DNA of 59,081 bases from an uncultured Cytophagaceae bacterium (GTDB lineage Bacteria > Bacteroidota > Bacteroidia > Cytophagales > Spirosomataceae), in NCBI GenBank assembly GCA_903898715.1, contig CAIUGL010000085.1, positions 1 to 59,081 of the forward strand, in the 5' to 3' direction. Made by a program: the position numbers and the translations under genes. The stretch's first letter is position 1, and each line of letters starts with the position of its first letter. Below the pieces are notes generated by a model. That model had not been told where the DNA came from. It did not search any database and saw only the letters and a list, made by a program, of their open reading frames with translations. Shown here in pieces: positions 1 through 7,638 of this stretch.

Positions 1-1697
1 GTATGCTTATTCTCAATTTGAATTTGACCTAATACATTTCCTGGAATTCCTGTTTCGCCAGCAAAAGCGCCAACGATATTGGAAGGAGAAATTTTCTCAT
101 TAAAGCCAATATTCACGAACATACGTACCATGTTTTCGTCCGTTTTGTATGGTTTTCCTTCCCGGTCAACACGTGGTCCACGTGGGCCACTGCCGCGATC
201 AGAACCTCTTTCAAAACGACCGCCACGATCTCCACCACGGTCTCCATAACCACCACGAGATTCACGATCAAAACGACCGCCACCACGACGTTCTCCACCA
301 CGTGAATCACGATCGCGGAAACCTCCGCCACGCTCCTCACGACCAAACTTGCGTGATTGACGTTCGAATTCACCTTCTAAATTTTCATCACCAAATTCAT
401 TCTTCTGGATACCCATGTTCATTTTAACTAAGGCAGCAACAATTTGCTCAGTAGAAAAACCAGCATGCTGTAAGTTTTCTAATGAATCAGAGAATACTTC
501 TAAATCACCCTCGTTGATGGTAGCCGCCACACGCTCAATAAACATGCCTTTTTTAATGCCGACTACATCCGTGAATGAAGGGATAACACCTTTGTCAATT
601 TTCACTTTGGTGTAGTTCATGATTTCACGCAAACGATTGCGCTCAGAACCTACTACCAAGGTAAATGCCTTACCGAATTTACCAGCACGACCTGTACGAC
701 CGATACGGTGTACGTAATATTCTTCATCTAATGGGATATCGTAATTGATTACAGCGTCCACATTGTCCACGTCCAATCCACGTGCAGCTACGTCAGTAGC
801 CACCAAAATACACACATTTCCATTACGGAAACGGTTCATTACTTGAGTCCGTTGGCTTTGACGTAAATCACCGTGTAAACCTTCCGCAGCATAGCCACGA
901 GAAACTAGTTCTTCAACCACCTCGTCCACACGTTTCTTCTGGTTACAGAAGATCAACATCAACTTCAATGCATAGAAGTCTATCAAACGCGTCGTAACCT
1001 CCATCTTCGCACGACCCTTCACATCAAAATACAATTGCTCGATGTTGACATTCGTGATTTCGTTTTTAACGACCTTCACTAATTTAGGATCTGTCAAATA
1101 ACGACTAGTCAATCCCAAAATAGGCTTCGACATAGTCGCAGAAAATAAGACTGTCTGGCGCTCGTTTGGCATTTCTTGTAAGATACTTTCGATATCCTCA
1201 CGGAAACCCATATCTAACATTTCATCTGCCTCATCCAAAACAATCATAGAAGCTTGTTGGAGCTTCAATGCACGACGCTCAATTAAGTCAATCACACGCC
1301 CTGGAGTTCCCACAACAATGTTGGCCCCCGCCTTCAACGACTTAATTTGACGATCAATTGAATCACCACCGTATACCGTAGTCACCCAAACGCCTTTCGT
1401 GTATTTAGCCAGTTTCTTCATTTCCTCAGAAACTTGAACCGCTAATTCACGGGTAGGACATAAAATAATTGCTTGAACGAACTTCTCGAATGGAACGATG
1501 TGCTCAATCATCGGAATACCAAACGCGGCAGTTTTACCTGTACCTGTTTGTGCTTGTCCGATGACGTCACGACCCTCTAAAACATAGGGAATAGCTTCTG
1601 ATTGAATGGGAGAAGCAAATTCAAAACCCATTTCTTTTACTGCTTCTTGGATACCTTCCGACAAAGGAAGACTATCAAAGCGAATTTTTTCACTCAT
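1..1697 (-). CDS. deaD: DEAD-box ATP-dependent RNA helicase, C-terminus cut by window edge
   Basis: Unwinds structured RNA, probably in ribosome assembly and cold adaptation. I translated it by hand; 565 codons are visible and no stop is reached before base 1. The Q motif region (SPIQ), Walker A AQTGTGKT, DEAD box (VLDEADEML), SAT (FSATM) and HRIGRTGRAG motif VI are all present in order. After the two RecA domains comes a helical segment, then an Arg/Gly/Asp-rich RGG-type tail (about bases 170-350), then the start of a DbpA-type RNA-binding domain (VRMFVNIGF onward). ATG at 1697 is chosen because MSEKIRFDSLPLS is a normal start for the family. A good promoter and a leader of about 120 nt lie upstream. 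Confidence 0.95.
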   Translation of the reverse strand, partial: MSEKIRFDSLPLSEGIQEAVKEMGFEFASPIQSEAIPYVLEGRDVIGQAQTGTGKTAAFGIPMIEHIVPFEKFVQAIILCPTRELAVQVSEEMKKLAKYTKGVWVTTVYGGDSIDRQIKSLKAGANIVVGTPGRVIDLIERRALKLQQASMIVLDEADEMLDMGFREDIESILQEMPNERQTVLFSATMSKPILGLTSRYLTDPKLVKVVKNEITNVNIEQLYFDVKGRAKMEVTTRLIDFYALKLMLIFCNQKKRVDEVVEELVSRGYAAEGLHGDLRQSQRTQVMNRFRNGNVCILVATDVAARGLDVDNVDAVINYDIPLDEEYYVHRIGRTGRAGKFGKAFTLVVGSERNRLREIMNYTKVKIDKGVIPSFTDVVGIKKGMFIERVAATINEGDLEVFSDSLENLQHAGFSTEQIVAALVKMNMGIQKNEFGDENLEGEFERQSRKFGREERGGGFRDRDSRGGERRGGGRFDRESRGGYGDRGGDRGGRFERGSDRGSGPRGPRVDREGKPYKTDENMVRMFVNIGFNEKISPSNIVGAFAGETGIPGNVLGQIQIENKH

Positions 1698-1708
1698 GAT
1701 TTTCTTGT

Positions 1709-1810
1709 TTAATTATGATGCCCTAACACATCCGTAATTAAACCTAATAGCCCTCTAAACTGTCTGGTAAGGGATTTACAATCTCTTGTAATCGATTTAT
1801 GCGGATGCAT
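1709..1810 (-). CDS. possible 33-codon upstream ORF in the helicase leader
   Basis: Starts with ATG (MHPHKSITRD) about 10 nt into the predicted transcript and ends with TAA 11 nt before the helicase ATG, so it fills nearly the whole leader. It contains one Cys and a segment rich in Leu and Gly, and ends LGHHN. A small hairpin (TTACAA-loop-TTGTAA, 1776-1791) lies inside it. I recognise no homologue. It could be a regulatory leader peptide or a chance ORF. Confidence 0.35.
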   Translation of the reverse strand: MHPHKSITRDCKSLTRQFRGLLGLITDVLGHHN

Positions 1811-1826
1811 TTGTACTAATAAGCCA

Positions 1827-1858
1827 CAAAAGTACGCATACTTACTACAGAAAGCAAA
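1827..1858 (-). promoter_or_regulatory. Bacteroidota-type promoter of the helicase gene
   Basis: Read on the minus strand, TTTG (1858-1855), a 20-base spacer and TACTTTTG (1834-1827) match the -33/-7 consensus TTTG and TAnnTTTG. Transcription would begin near 1820, giving a leader of roughly 120 nt. Confidence 0.7.
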
Positions 1859-1882
1859 CGAATTGCACTATTTTAATAAATG

Positions 1883-3115
1883 CTATTTAACCAGCAACAG
1901 ATAAACCTGCGCTTCTCCGCCTGAAAATGACACGGAAGGGTCTGATGATTTTACCTCAATACGTCCCGGAGCGACCCCCTCACCTACCAAACGATTCTTC
2001 AACACAAATCCTCGCTTAAGCGATGCTCGATCATCTTTTCCTGAATTGACCACCCATTTTACATGCACGTTTTTGAACGTATACAAACCTTCTGCCAAAC
2101 GTTTAAACACGAGGTCATTGGGCTGTAAAAGTAAATCAGATTGCGCATCGAATTGCAATTCACCTACACTAAACTCCGTGGTCTCTTTTTGAGTAGAATC
2201 CAGTAGAAATTGGTGAACTGGGACTAGAACTGAAGTCTTTGGCAGGTCAAATGGTTTACCATCTGGCCAAACTAAGGTTGTCAACGAATCTGCTTTCAAC
2301 CGATTGGAGTCTAAAACAGCCTGAGTTAGACTATCATTCAACTTCGTTAAACTATCAATTGGGATTATTTCTTCTGTTTCGGCAACATTATCTTCATCTT
2401 CAAGCGTTCGAAAAGTAGTATACCAAATAACAAATCCTCCTAATAAAATAACCCCTACAACAGAGAGCATCATCGGTAACGTGATGCGCTGCAATAAACC
2501 GGTAGACGCATCTACATGGCTTTCGCTATCATCCACATAGGTAACCATAGGGTCAACCTTAAGAATATCTGAAAGCAATAAAATATCTGAAATGGTATAT
2601 TGAACTTTCCCTGAACACAAGGCATTGAAATCAGATTTCATTCCCAAATAGAACGCACTATATGCTTTCCAATCCTTCAGGGCAGGATAATCCGTTTGCT
2701 TTAATTTATACCCATAAAAGCCAAAAAACAAGGTAAGGCCCTTTAATACAGAAGAACTTTTGCAACCCAAATCTCGCGATAACAACATCGCAATGGCACT
2801 TTTCTTATCAGGAACCAAAATACTCATCATCCCTTCGCCAAATCGCATAATCGTATCTACATCATATTCATCTGTAGTCTTGCCTACATAAGCTTCAATA
2901 GATTCAACGGGAATTGGTTTCTGTAAAATGAAATTATAAAGTGCATTAAATCGAATCCGATTCCGAACCAATTTCAACAAACCGCCTAAAATGATAGCCT
3001 CCCAAACAGGAAATAATTCAGCGACCTTATCTTCTGTCTCCTGCAGCATCCCAGCTACCCGTTTCTGGATATGCTGTTTTTCCTCCTCCGATAATACACT
3101 AAATAATTGGCTCAT
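1883..3115 (-). CDS. DUF937-like membrane protein with OmpA-like C-terminal domain
   Basis: 410 residues in three parts. Residues 1-190 are helical with no signal peptide and resemble the DUF937 type (IILGGLLKLVRN; AIAMLLSRDLGC). One membrane helix spans about 212-233. The C-terminal 170 residues begin with a Ser/Asp/Leu-rich linker and end in a region resembling an OmpA-like peptidoglycan-binding fold (LKRGFVLKNRLVGEGV, then a run of beta strands). Usual OmpA residues that contact diaminopimelate are not obvious, so binding is uncertain. The likely topology is cytoplasmic N-terminus with a periplasmic tail. It stands alone between the helicase and divergent hisB. Family assignment is from memory of similar Bacteroidota proteins. 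Confidence 0.6.
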   Translation of the reverse strand: MSQLFSVLSEEEKQHIQKRVAGMLQETEDKVAELFPVWEAIILGGLLKLVRNRIRFNALYNFILQKPIPVESIEAYVGKTTDEYDVDTIMRFGEGMMSILVPDKKSAIAMLLSRDLGCKSSSVLKGLTLFFGFYGYKLKQTDYPALKDWKAYSAFYLGMKSDFNALCSGKVQYTISDILLLSDILKVDPMVTYVDDSESHVDASTGLLQRITLPMMLSVVGVILLGGFVIWYTTFRTLEDEDNVAETEEIIPIDSLTKLNDSLTQAVLDSNRLKADSLTTLVWPDGKPFDLPKTSVLVPVHQFLLDSTQKETTEFSVGELQFDAQSDLLLQPNDLVFKRLAEGLYTFKNVHVKWVVNSGKDDRASLKRGFVLKNRLVGEGVAPGRIEVKSSDPSVSFSGGEAQVYLLLVK

Positions 3116-3182
3116 ATGATTAATTTCAGATGCGAAATTACCTTATTTTTATTTTTTATCCATGTAAATAAGTACAATCATT

Positions 3183-3190
3183 TACCTTTG
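3183..3190 (+). promoter_or_regulatory. -7 box of hisB, 4 nt before the start codon
   Basis: TACCTTTG is an exact TAnnTTTG match. In this phylum transcription starts about 5-7 nt after the box, which falls on or beside the hisB ATG at 3195. The mRNA would be leaderless or nearly so. No clear TTTG is seen at the -33 spacing. Confidence 0.55.
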
Positions 3191-3194
3191 TGCT

Positions 3195-4295
3195 ATGAAA
3201 AAAGTTTTATTTATCGATCGCGATGGAACATTGATCGTGGAACCTTTGGTAGACCAACAAGTTGACAGTTTTGAAAAACTTGAATTTCTACCACATGCCA
3301 TTTCGAATTTGAAGAAAATCAATGATGAATTTGATTTCGAATTGGTCATGGTGACAAATCAAGATGGATTAGGAACTGCATCATTTCCAGAAGATACTTT
3401 TTGGCCTGCACACAATAAAATGTTGGCTATTCTTGCGGGCGAAGGTATCCATTTTTCAAACATACACATCGACCGTAGTTTTCCAGCAGATAATCTACCT
3501 ACCCGTAAACCCGGCATAGGAATGTTGGCAAGCTATTTCACTTCCGAATACGACTTAGCAAATTCTTATGTATTGGGTGATCGTGAAACCGATATTCAAT
3601 TAGCTAAAAACCTAGGCGCCCAAGCTATCTATATTGGGAATGATACATTGCAGGATTCGGTAGCCTTGCAATGCACGCATTGGGATGACATTTATGCATT
3701 TTTCAAATTGCCGGCACGTCGGGTTACGCACGAACGCAATACCCATGAAACTAAAATTGCCATCGAGTTAAATTTAGATGGATCGGGTAAGGCAAATAAC
3801 CAAACTGGACTTGGCTTTTTCGATCACATGCTTGATCAAATCGCCAAACACGCCAATGTGGACTTAGCGGTGCGCGTTCAAGGCGATTTACACATCGACG
3901 AACACCACACGATAGAGGATACGGGCATCGCACTAGGCGAAGCATTCGCATTAGCATTAGGCGATAAACGCGGTATTAATCGGTACGGATTTTTATTACC
4001 GATGGATGAATGTTTGGCACAGGTAGCTATAGATTTCTCCGGCAGAAATTGGTTGGTATGGGACGCTACCTTCAAGCGGGAGATGATTGGTGAAATGCCT
4101 ACCGAAATGTTCTCTCATTTTTTCAAATCGTTCTCAGATGCAGCTAAGTGTAATTTAAACATTCAAGCATCCGGTGAAAATGAGCATCATAAAATTGAAG
4201 CTATCTTCAAAGCTTTTGCGAAGACAATTCGCATGGCGGCAGAACGCGACGTGAAAAATTTAAATTCTTTACCTAGTACAAAGGGCTTACTTTAA
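3195..4295 (+). CDS. hisB: bifunctional histidinol-phosphatase / imidazoleglycerol-phosphate dehydratase
   Basis: Catalyses two steps of histidine synthesis: dehydration of imidazole glycerol phosphate and dephosphorylation of histidinol phosphate. Residues 1-165 are a HAD phosphatase (FIDRDGTLI nucleophile motif, VTNQDG, TRKPG, GDRETD). Residues 175-366 are the dehydratase, with metal-binding DHMLDQ and DEHHTIED motifs and a second [18 protein letters not shown] set. The loop that carries a Cys-His-Cys-Cys zinc site in the E. coli phosphatase reads [12 protein letters not shown] here and has no cysteine. No other his genes are in the window, so hisB stands apart from any his operon visible here. 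Confidence 0.95.
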   Translation: MKKVLFIDRDGTLIVEPLVDQQVDSFEKLEFLPHAISNLKKINDEFDFELVMVTNQDGLGTASFPEDTFWPAHNKMLAILAGEGIHFSNIHIDRSFPADNLPTRKPGIGMLASYFTSEYDLANSYVLGDRETDIQLAKNLGAQAIYIGNDTLQDSVALQCTHWDDIYAFFKLPARRVTHERNTHETKIAIELNLDGSGKANNQTGLGFFDHMLDQIAKHANVDLAVRVQGDLHIDEHHTIEDTGIALGEAFALALGDKRGINRYGFLLPMDECLAQVAIDFSGRNWLVWDATFKREMIGEMPTEMFSHFFKSFSDAAKCNLNIQASGENEHHKIEAIFKAFAKTIRMAAERDVKNLNSLPSTKGLL

Positions 4296-4305
4296 ACAAA
4301 TTGAT

Positions 4306-4313
4306 TATTTTTG
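4306..4313 (+). promoter_or_regulatory. -7 box for the 32-aa membrane peptide
   Basis: TATTTTTG matches TAnnTTTG and lies 18 nt before the ATG at 4332, just after the hisB stop. It suggests that the small gene has its own promoter. Confidence 0.5.
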
Positions 4314-4331
4314 CATAAATATTAAAACACT

Positions 4332-4430
4332 ATGGGATATTCAGGAGCAGCATTTTTTATTATTTTGTTCGCGATTTCAATTGTCGTGGGATCAAAACTT
4401 CAAAAAATCTACAAGGAAAGAGGCAAATAA
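4332..4430 (+). CDS. 32-residue single-pass membrane peptide
   Basis: Starts MGYSGAAFFIILFAIS, has one hydrophobic helix (about residues 5-22) and a basic tail (SKLQKIYKERGK) that should stay in the cytoplasm by the positive-inside rule. Three observations support it as a real gene: an own -7 box, a clean ATG-to-TAA frame, and an intrinsic terminator whose stem begins within its last codons. It lies 36 nt after hisB on the same strand. I do not recognise the family. The function is unknown. Confidence 0.65.
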   Translation: MGYSGAAFFIILFAISIVVGSKLQKIYKERGK

Positions 4431-4444
4431 TCGCCTCTTTTTTT
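4417..4444. terminator. intrinsic terminator after hisB and the small peptide gene
   Basis: AAAGAGGC (4417-4424) pairs with GCCTCTTT (4433-4440) around an 8-nt loop, followed by more T. The stem overlaps the stop codon of the small gene, and radC ends at 4443 from the other side, so it may serve both strands. Confidence 0.8.
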
Positions 4445-5132
4445 AAATCCATCCTGCATCTGCAAAACTTACATAGGAATTACCCGTCATGATTAAATGA
4501 TCGGCTACGATAATTTCAAATAGTTTTCCAGCTTCCACAATTTTTTTTGTTACATCGCGGTCTGCTTGACTAGCTTGCTTTTGACCAGAGGGATGATTGT
4601 GTGCTAAAATCAGCGTCGATGTGTGTTGTGCAATGGCCGACTTGTAAATCATTTTAACATCTACAACCGTACCCGCAATTCCACCGGCACTGATACGTTC
4701 CAACTTCAACAGGCGCGCGGCACGATTTAAATGTACCACCCAAAACTCCTCATGATCCAAATCCATAAACTTGGGATAAAGAACCTGAAAGGCATCATGT
4801 GAACTTTTTATCCTATGTACTTCTTCAGGCACTAAATAGGCTGCTCGCCTGCGACCCAACTCAAGTGCCGCAATCAGTATCGAAGCGCGGGCGCTTCCAA
4901 TACCCCTAAATTGCATAAAATCAGATGCGGTGAAACGACCTAGTCGATTTAAGTCAAAATCGATTGCGCTTAAGATCGACTGAGCTATCCCAAGAGCAGA
5001 AAGACTTGGCAAACCAGATCCAATCAAAATAGCTAGCAATTCTTCTGAACGAAGAAACTCCTTGCCCTGATTAGCTAATATCTCGCGTGGACGTTCCTCC
5101 ACACGCAAAGCAGAAATTTTGGTTGAATACAT
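4443..5132 (-). CDS. radC: RadC family JAB-domain protein
   Basis: 229 residues, the normal length. The N-terminal half has the UPF0758 fold with a helix-hairpin-helix (FRGIGSARASILIAALELGRR). The C-terminal JAB/MPN domain carries the metal-binding set H178-x-H180 with D191 (HNHPSG...DRD). The family was named for DNA repair, but its role in repair is disputed. The metal site suggests a hydrolase, and a DNA-associated role is inferred from the HhH motif. It runs toward hisB and ends inside the shared terminator. Confidence 0.93.
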   Translation of the reverse strand: MYSTKISALRVEERPREILANQGKEFLRSEELLAILIGSGLPSLSALGIAQSILSAIDFDLNRLGRFTASDFMQFRGIGSARASILIAALELGRRRAAYLVPEEVHRIKSSHDAFQVLYPKFMDLDHEEFWVVHLNRAARLLKLERISAGGIAGTVVDVKMIYKSAIAQHTSTLILAHNHPSGQKQASQADRDVTKKIVEAGKLFEIIVADHLIMTGNSYVSFADAGWI

Positions 5133-5156
5133 GCCCGAAGGTAACAGGCATAAACA

Positions 5157-5185
5157 AGAAAACCCCGCGAGATGCGAGGTTTTCC
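5157..5185 (-). terminator. terminator downstream of rpsT
   Basis: GAAAACC (5158-5164) pairs with GGTTTTC (5178-5184), with an inner CGC/GCG pairing. The minus-strand side ends in a T run. It separates rpsT from radC. Confidence 0.65.
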
Positions 5186-5205
5186 AAGTACTTGATAATA
5201 AAGTA

Positions 5206-5463
5206 TTAAGCAGCGATTTTGTTCACCAACTTAGCTAATTTCGATTTCTGATTAGCTGCTTTATTTTTATGGATGATGTTCTTCTTCGCTAATTTATCTA
5301 ACGCTGAAGATACTTGTTTGAATAAGTCTGAAACCAACGCTTTATCCGTTGTAAGTCTTAATTTCTTAACCAACGTACGCGTTGATTTATGTTGATAACG
5401 GTTACGCAAACGCTTTGATTCATTTGCACGGATACGCTTTAATGCTGATTTATGATTTGCCAT
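5206..5463 (-). CDS. rpsT: 30S ribosomal protein S20
   Basis: 85 residues, very basic, starting MANHKSALKRIRANESKRLRN, the hallmark N-terminus of S20, which binds 16S rRNA and is needed for small-subunit assembly. It is all helical with about one Lys or Arg in four. A minus-strand -7 box TAATTTTG lies at 5507-5500, 37 nt before the ATG. It is a single-gene unit with its own terminator, divergent from the secreted protein at 5514. Confidence 0.97.
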   Translation of the reverse strand: MANHKSALKRIRANESKRLRNRYQHKSTRTLVKKLRLTTDKALVSDLFKQVSSALDKLAKKNIIHKNKAANQKSKLAKLVNKIAA

Positions 5464-5513
5464 CTTCTAAAAAATTCTCTTTTCTGTAAAATTGAATTGC
5501 AAAATTAAACAAA

Positions 5514-6407
5514 ATGATTAGAAATCACAATACATCATTCAAAATTTTATTCATGCAGGTACTCGCACTTCAAATATGCCTATTTTACACCTACCCTGCC
5601 TATTCTTGGGGTTTTTTTGCCCATAAACGGATTAACCACCTCGCTGTTTTCACGCTTCCTGAATCGATGAATCGTTTGTACAAACGGCATATCAGGGCTA
5701 TTGAGAGCCTATCCGTATTACCCGATCAACGAAGACATACGCTGGATGAAGAAGCCGCGCGGCATTACATTGATTTAGATCAATATGAACTGAATCGCAT
5801 AGCCTATCTCACCTTTGAAAAAGCAAGCCTAATCTATACCAAAGACACCTTACAGCAACATGGCATCGTACCCTGGATTATTCCCATCATGAAAAATAGG
5901 CTAAAATATGCTTTTTTGAACCGAGATACCCTACAAGTGATCAAACTGTCGGCAGAACTAGGCCATTACATCGCAGATGCCCATGTTCCATTACATACCA
6001 CCTCCAATTACGACGGTCAAAAATCGAATCAAGTCGGAATACATGCGTTTTGGGAATCCAAAATACCCGAAATGCTTCAGGCGGACCTAGAAGATTGGTC
6101 GGCACCCGCGATTTATATCCCGGATCTACAAAAGGAAACGTGGAATTGGATACTTCAAGCACATACACACGTAAAAAACCTGCTCCTACAAGAGGCTGAA
6201 CTCAACGCCCGAACCAAACCTCAAGCCAAATATTTATTCCTAAAAAAGGGTTCTATACTGACCAAAACCTACGCACCCGCCTATGTAAAAGAATACCATA
6301 AGCTTTTAAACCATCAAATTGAAACGCAATTTAATGAGGCCATTCAGCACGTGGGGAATGTATGGTATTCAGCCTGGCTGGAAGCTGGCCAACCCGACTT
6401 TAAATAA
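5514..6407 (+). CDS. secreted zinc-dependent phospholipase C / S1-P1 nuclease-like protein
   Basis: 297 residues. An N-terminal hydrophobic signal sequence ends near YPAYSWG; in this fold the first Trp of the mature protein binds zinc through its backbone, and W32 followed by GFFAHKRINH fits exactly. Further zinc-ligand motifs follow in order: HYIDLDQYE, GHYIADAHVPLH, and HAFWESKIPE. The enzyme should hydrolyse phosphodiester bonds in phospholipids or single-stranded nucleic acid outside the cytoplasm; the sequence alone does not decide which. Likely role is phosphate or nucleotide scavenging. Confidence 0.8.
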   Translation: MIRNHNTSFKILFMQVLALQICLFYTYPAYSWGFFAHKRINHLAVFTLPESMNRLYKRHIRAIESLSVLPDQRRHTLDEEAARHYIDLDQYELNRIAYLTFEKASLIYTKDTLQQHGIVPWIIPIMKNRLKYAFLNRDTLQVIKLSAELGHYIADAHVPLHTTSNYDGQKSNQVGIHAFWESKIPEMLQADLEDWSAPAIYIPDLQKETWNWILQAHTHVKNLLLQEAELNARTKPQAKYLFLKKGSILTKTYAPAYVKEYHKLLNHQIETQFNEAIQHVGNVWYSAWLEAGQPDFK

Positions 6408-6412
6408 TTTTG
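6405..6412 (+). promoter_or_regulatory. -7 box of the rRNA methyltransferase gene
   Basis: TAATTTTG overlaps the stop codon of the preceding gene and lies 14 nt before ATG 6427. It supports that start and a very short leader. Confidence 0.45.
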
Positions 6413-6426
6413 TGCAATTTTGCAGC

Positions 6427-7605
6427 ATGACAGAAAAATTCATTCAACTCAAAGCTGGCAAAGACGCCCCTGTTAAACGATTTCATCCCTGGGTATTTTC
6501 AGGAGCCATTCAAAAACAAAGTCCAAATTTACAAGATGGGGATTGGGTTAATGTACTTTCGTCTCGCGATGAATTTTTAGGAACGGGACACTTTCACCAT
6601 GGAAGTATTGCAGTTAAAATCTGCTCATTTGAGCCCATCAGCGATAAATCAGCCTTTTGGGAAAACCGCATCCAAAATGCCTGGGACCTACGCTTATTGT
6701 TGAATTTGCCTAAAACAAACGCTTTTCGTTTGATTCATGGCGAAGGAGATGGCTGCCCGGGCTTAATTATGGATCTCTACAAAGACGTCATTGTATTTCA
6801 AGCGCACACTATCGGTATGCATCGGGATCGCGATGAAATTGTCGCTGCTATCTTAAAAACCTTAGGTAAAAAGGTAAAGGCCATTTATGATAAATCACGT
6901 GAGACTTTACCTACTGAATACGCACAAAACTGTACGAATGCATTTGTTCATGGAGAAGTAAAGGTTCCTTATACGGTACAAGAAAATGGCATCTCATTCT
7001 CCATCAACTGGATTACGGGTCAGAAAACAGGCTTTTTCTTAGACCAACGAGACAATCGGAAACTATTAGCACATTATGCAGCAGGAAAAGACATTTTAAA
7101 TACGTTCTGCTACTCAGGAGGTTTTTCATTATACGCCTTGCAAGCGGGTGCAAATTCAGTTGTTTCTTTAGATGCCTCTGCCAAAGCCATTGATTTAGTT
7201 CATGAGAACATCCGTTTGAACAAAATGGAAACCAAAAGTCACGAAGCAATCGTAGGAGAAACACTCCCCTATTTAAGAAACTGTGAAACCGACTTTGACA
7301 TCATTGTGTTAGATCCTCCCGCATTTGCGAAATCTATGAATGCAAAACACAAAGCATTACAAGGATATCAAAAAATCAATGAGCTTGCGCTACGTAAAAT
7401 CAAGAAGAACGGCTTACTATTTACCTATTCTTGTTCGCAAGTGATCACCCGCGAATTGTTCTACAACATGCTTGTCGCTGCCGGAATCGCCGTTGGCCGT
7501 GAAATACAAGTCATTCATCAAATGACCCAGGGACCAGATCATCCCATCAATCTTTTCCACCCAGAAAGTAATTACTTGAAGGGTTTTGTTCTCAAGGTAT
7601 TGTAA
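6427..7605 (+). CDS. class I SAM-dependent rRNA methyltransferase, RlmI/RlmL family
   Basis: 392 residues. An N-terminal PUA RNA-binding domain (residues 1-80, KRFHPWVFSGAI) is followed by an EEHEE-type linker and a Rossmann methyltransferase. The SAM site reads LNTFCYSGGFSLYAL, with the acidic residue in VVSLDASAKAI, and DPPAFAKS is the catalytic loop. The family methylates a cytosine C5 in 23S rRNA (C1962 in E. coli). The start at 6427 is preferred to an in-frame ATG 108 bases upstream because MTEKFIQLKAGKD begins the PUA fold directly and the longer form would overlap the previous gene. Confidence 0.9.
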   Translation: MTEKFIQLKAGKDAPVKRFHPWVFSGAIQKQSPNLQDGDWVNVLSSRDEFLGTGHFHHGSIAVKICSFEPISDKSAFWENRIQNAWDLRLLLNLPKTNAFRLIHGEGDGCPGLIMDLYKDVIVFQAHTIGMHRDRDEIVAAILKTLGKKVKAIYDKSRETLPTEYAQNCTNAFVHGEVKVPYTVQENGISFSINWITGQKTGFFLDQRDNRKLLAHYAAGKDILNTFCYSGGFSLYALQAGANSVVSLDASAKAIDLVHENIRLNKMETKSHEAIVGETLPYLRNCETDFDIIVLDPPAFAKSMNAKHKALQGYQKINELALRKIKKNGLLFTYSCSQVITRELFYNMLVAAGIAVGREIQVIHQMTQGPDHPINLFHPESNYLKGFVLKVL

Positions 7606-7607
7606 TC

Positions 7608-7637
7608 AAAAAAGGCTTCCCTCGGGAAGCCTTTTTT
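7608..7637. terminator. bidirectional terminator between the methyltransferase and lepB
   Basis: AAAAAAGGCTTCC and GGAAGCCTTTTTT form a perfect 13-bp stem with a CTCG loop. The A and T runs let it work on both strands for the two convergent genes. Confidence 0.92.
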
Positions 7638-7638
7638 G

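Noticed and set aside
150-360. Short repeated CCACCACG-like units resembling a repeat array
   Set aside because: These are codon repeats for Arg-Gly-Gly in the helicase tail. There are no constant spacers, so it is not a CRISPR.
113-427. Two ORFs on both strands with repetitive Val- or His-rich translations
   Set aside because: They are other-frame readings of the Arg/Gly-rich tail of the helicase.
6319-6426. 36-residue extension of the rRNA methyltransferase into the upstream gene
   Set aside because: The PUA domain starts at ATG 6427, and the -7 box at 6405-6412 lies within the extension.
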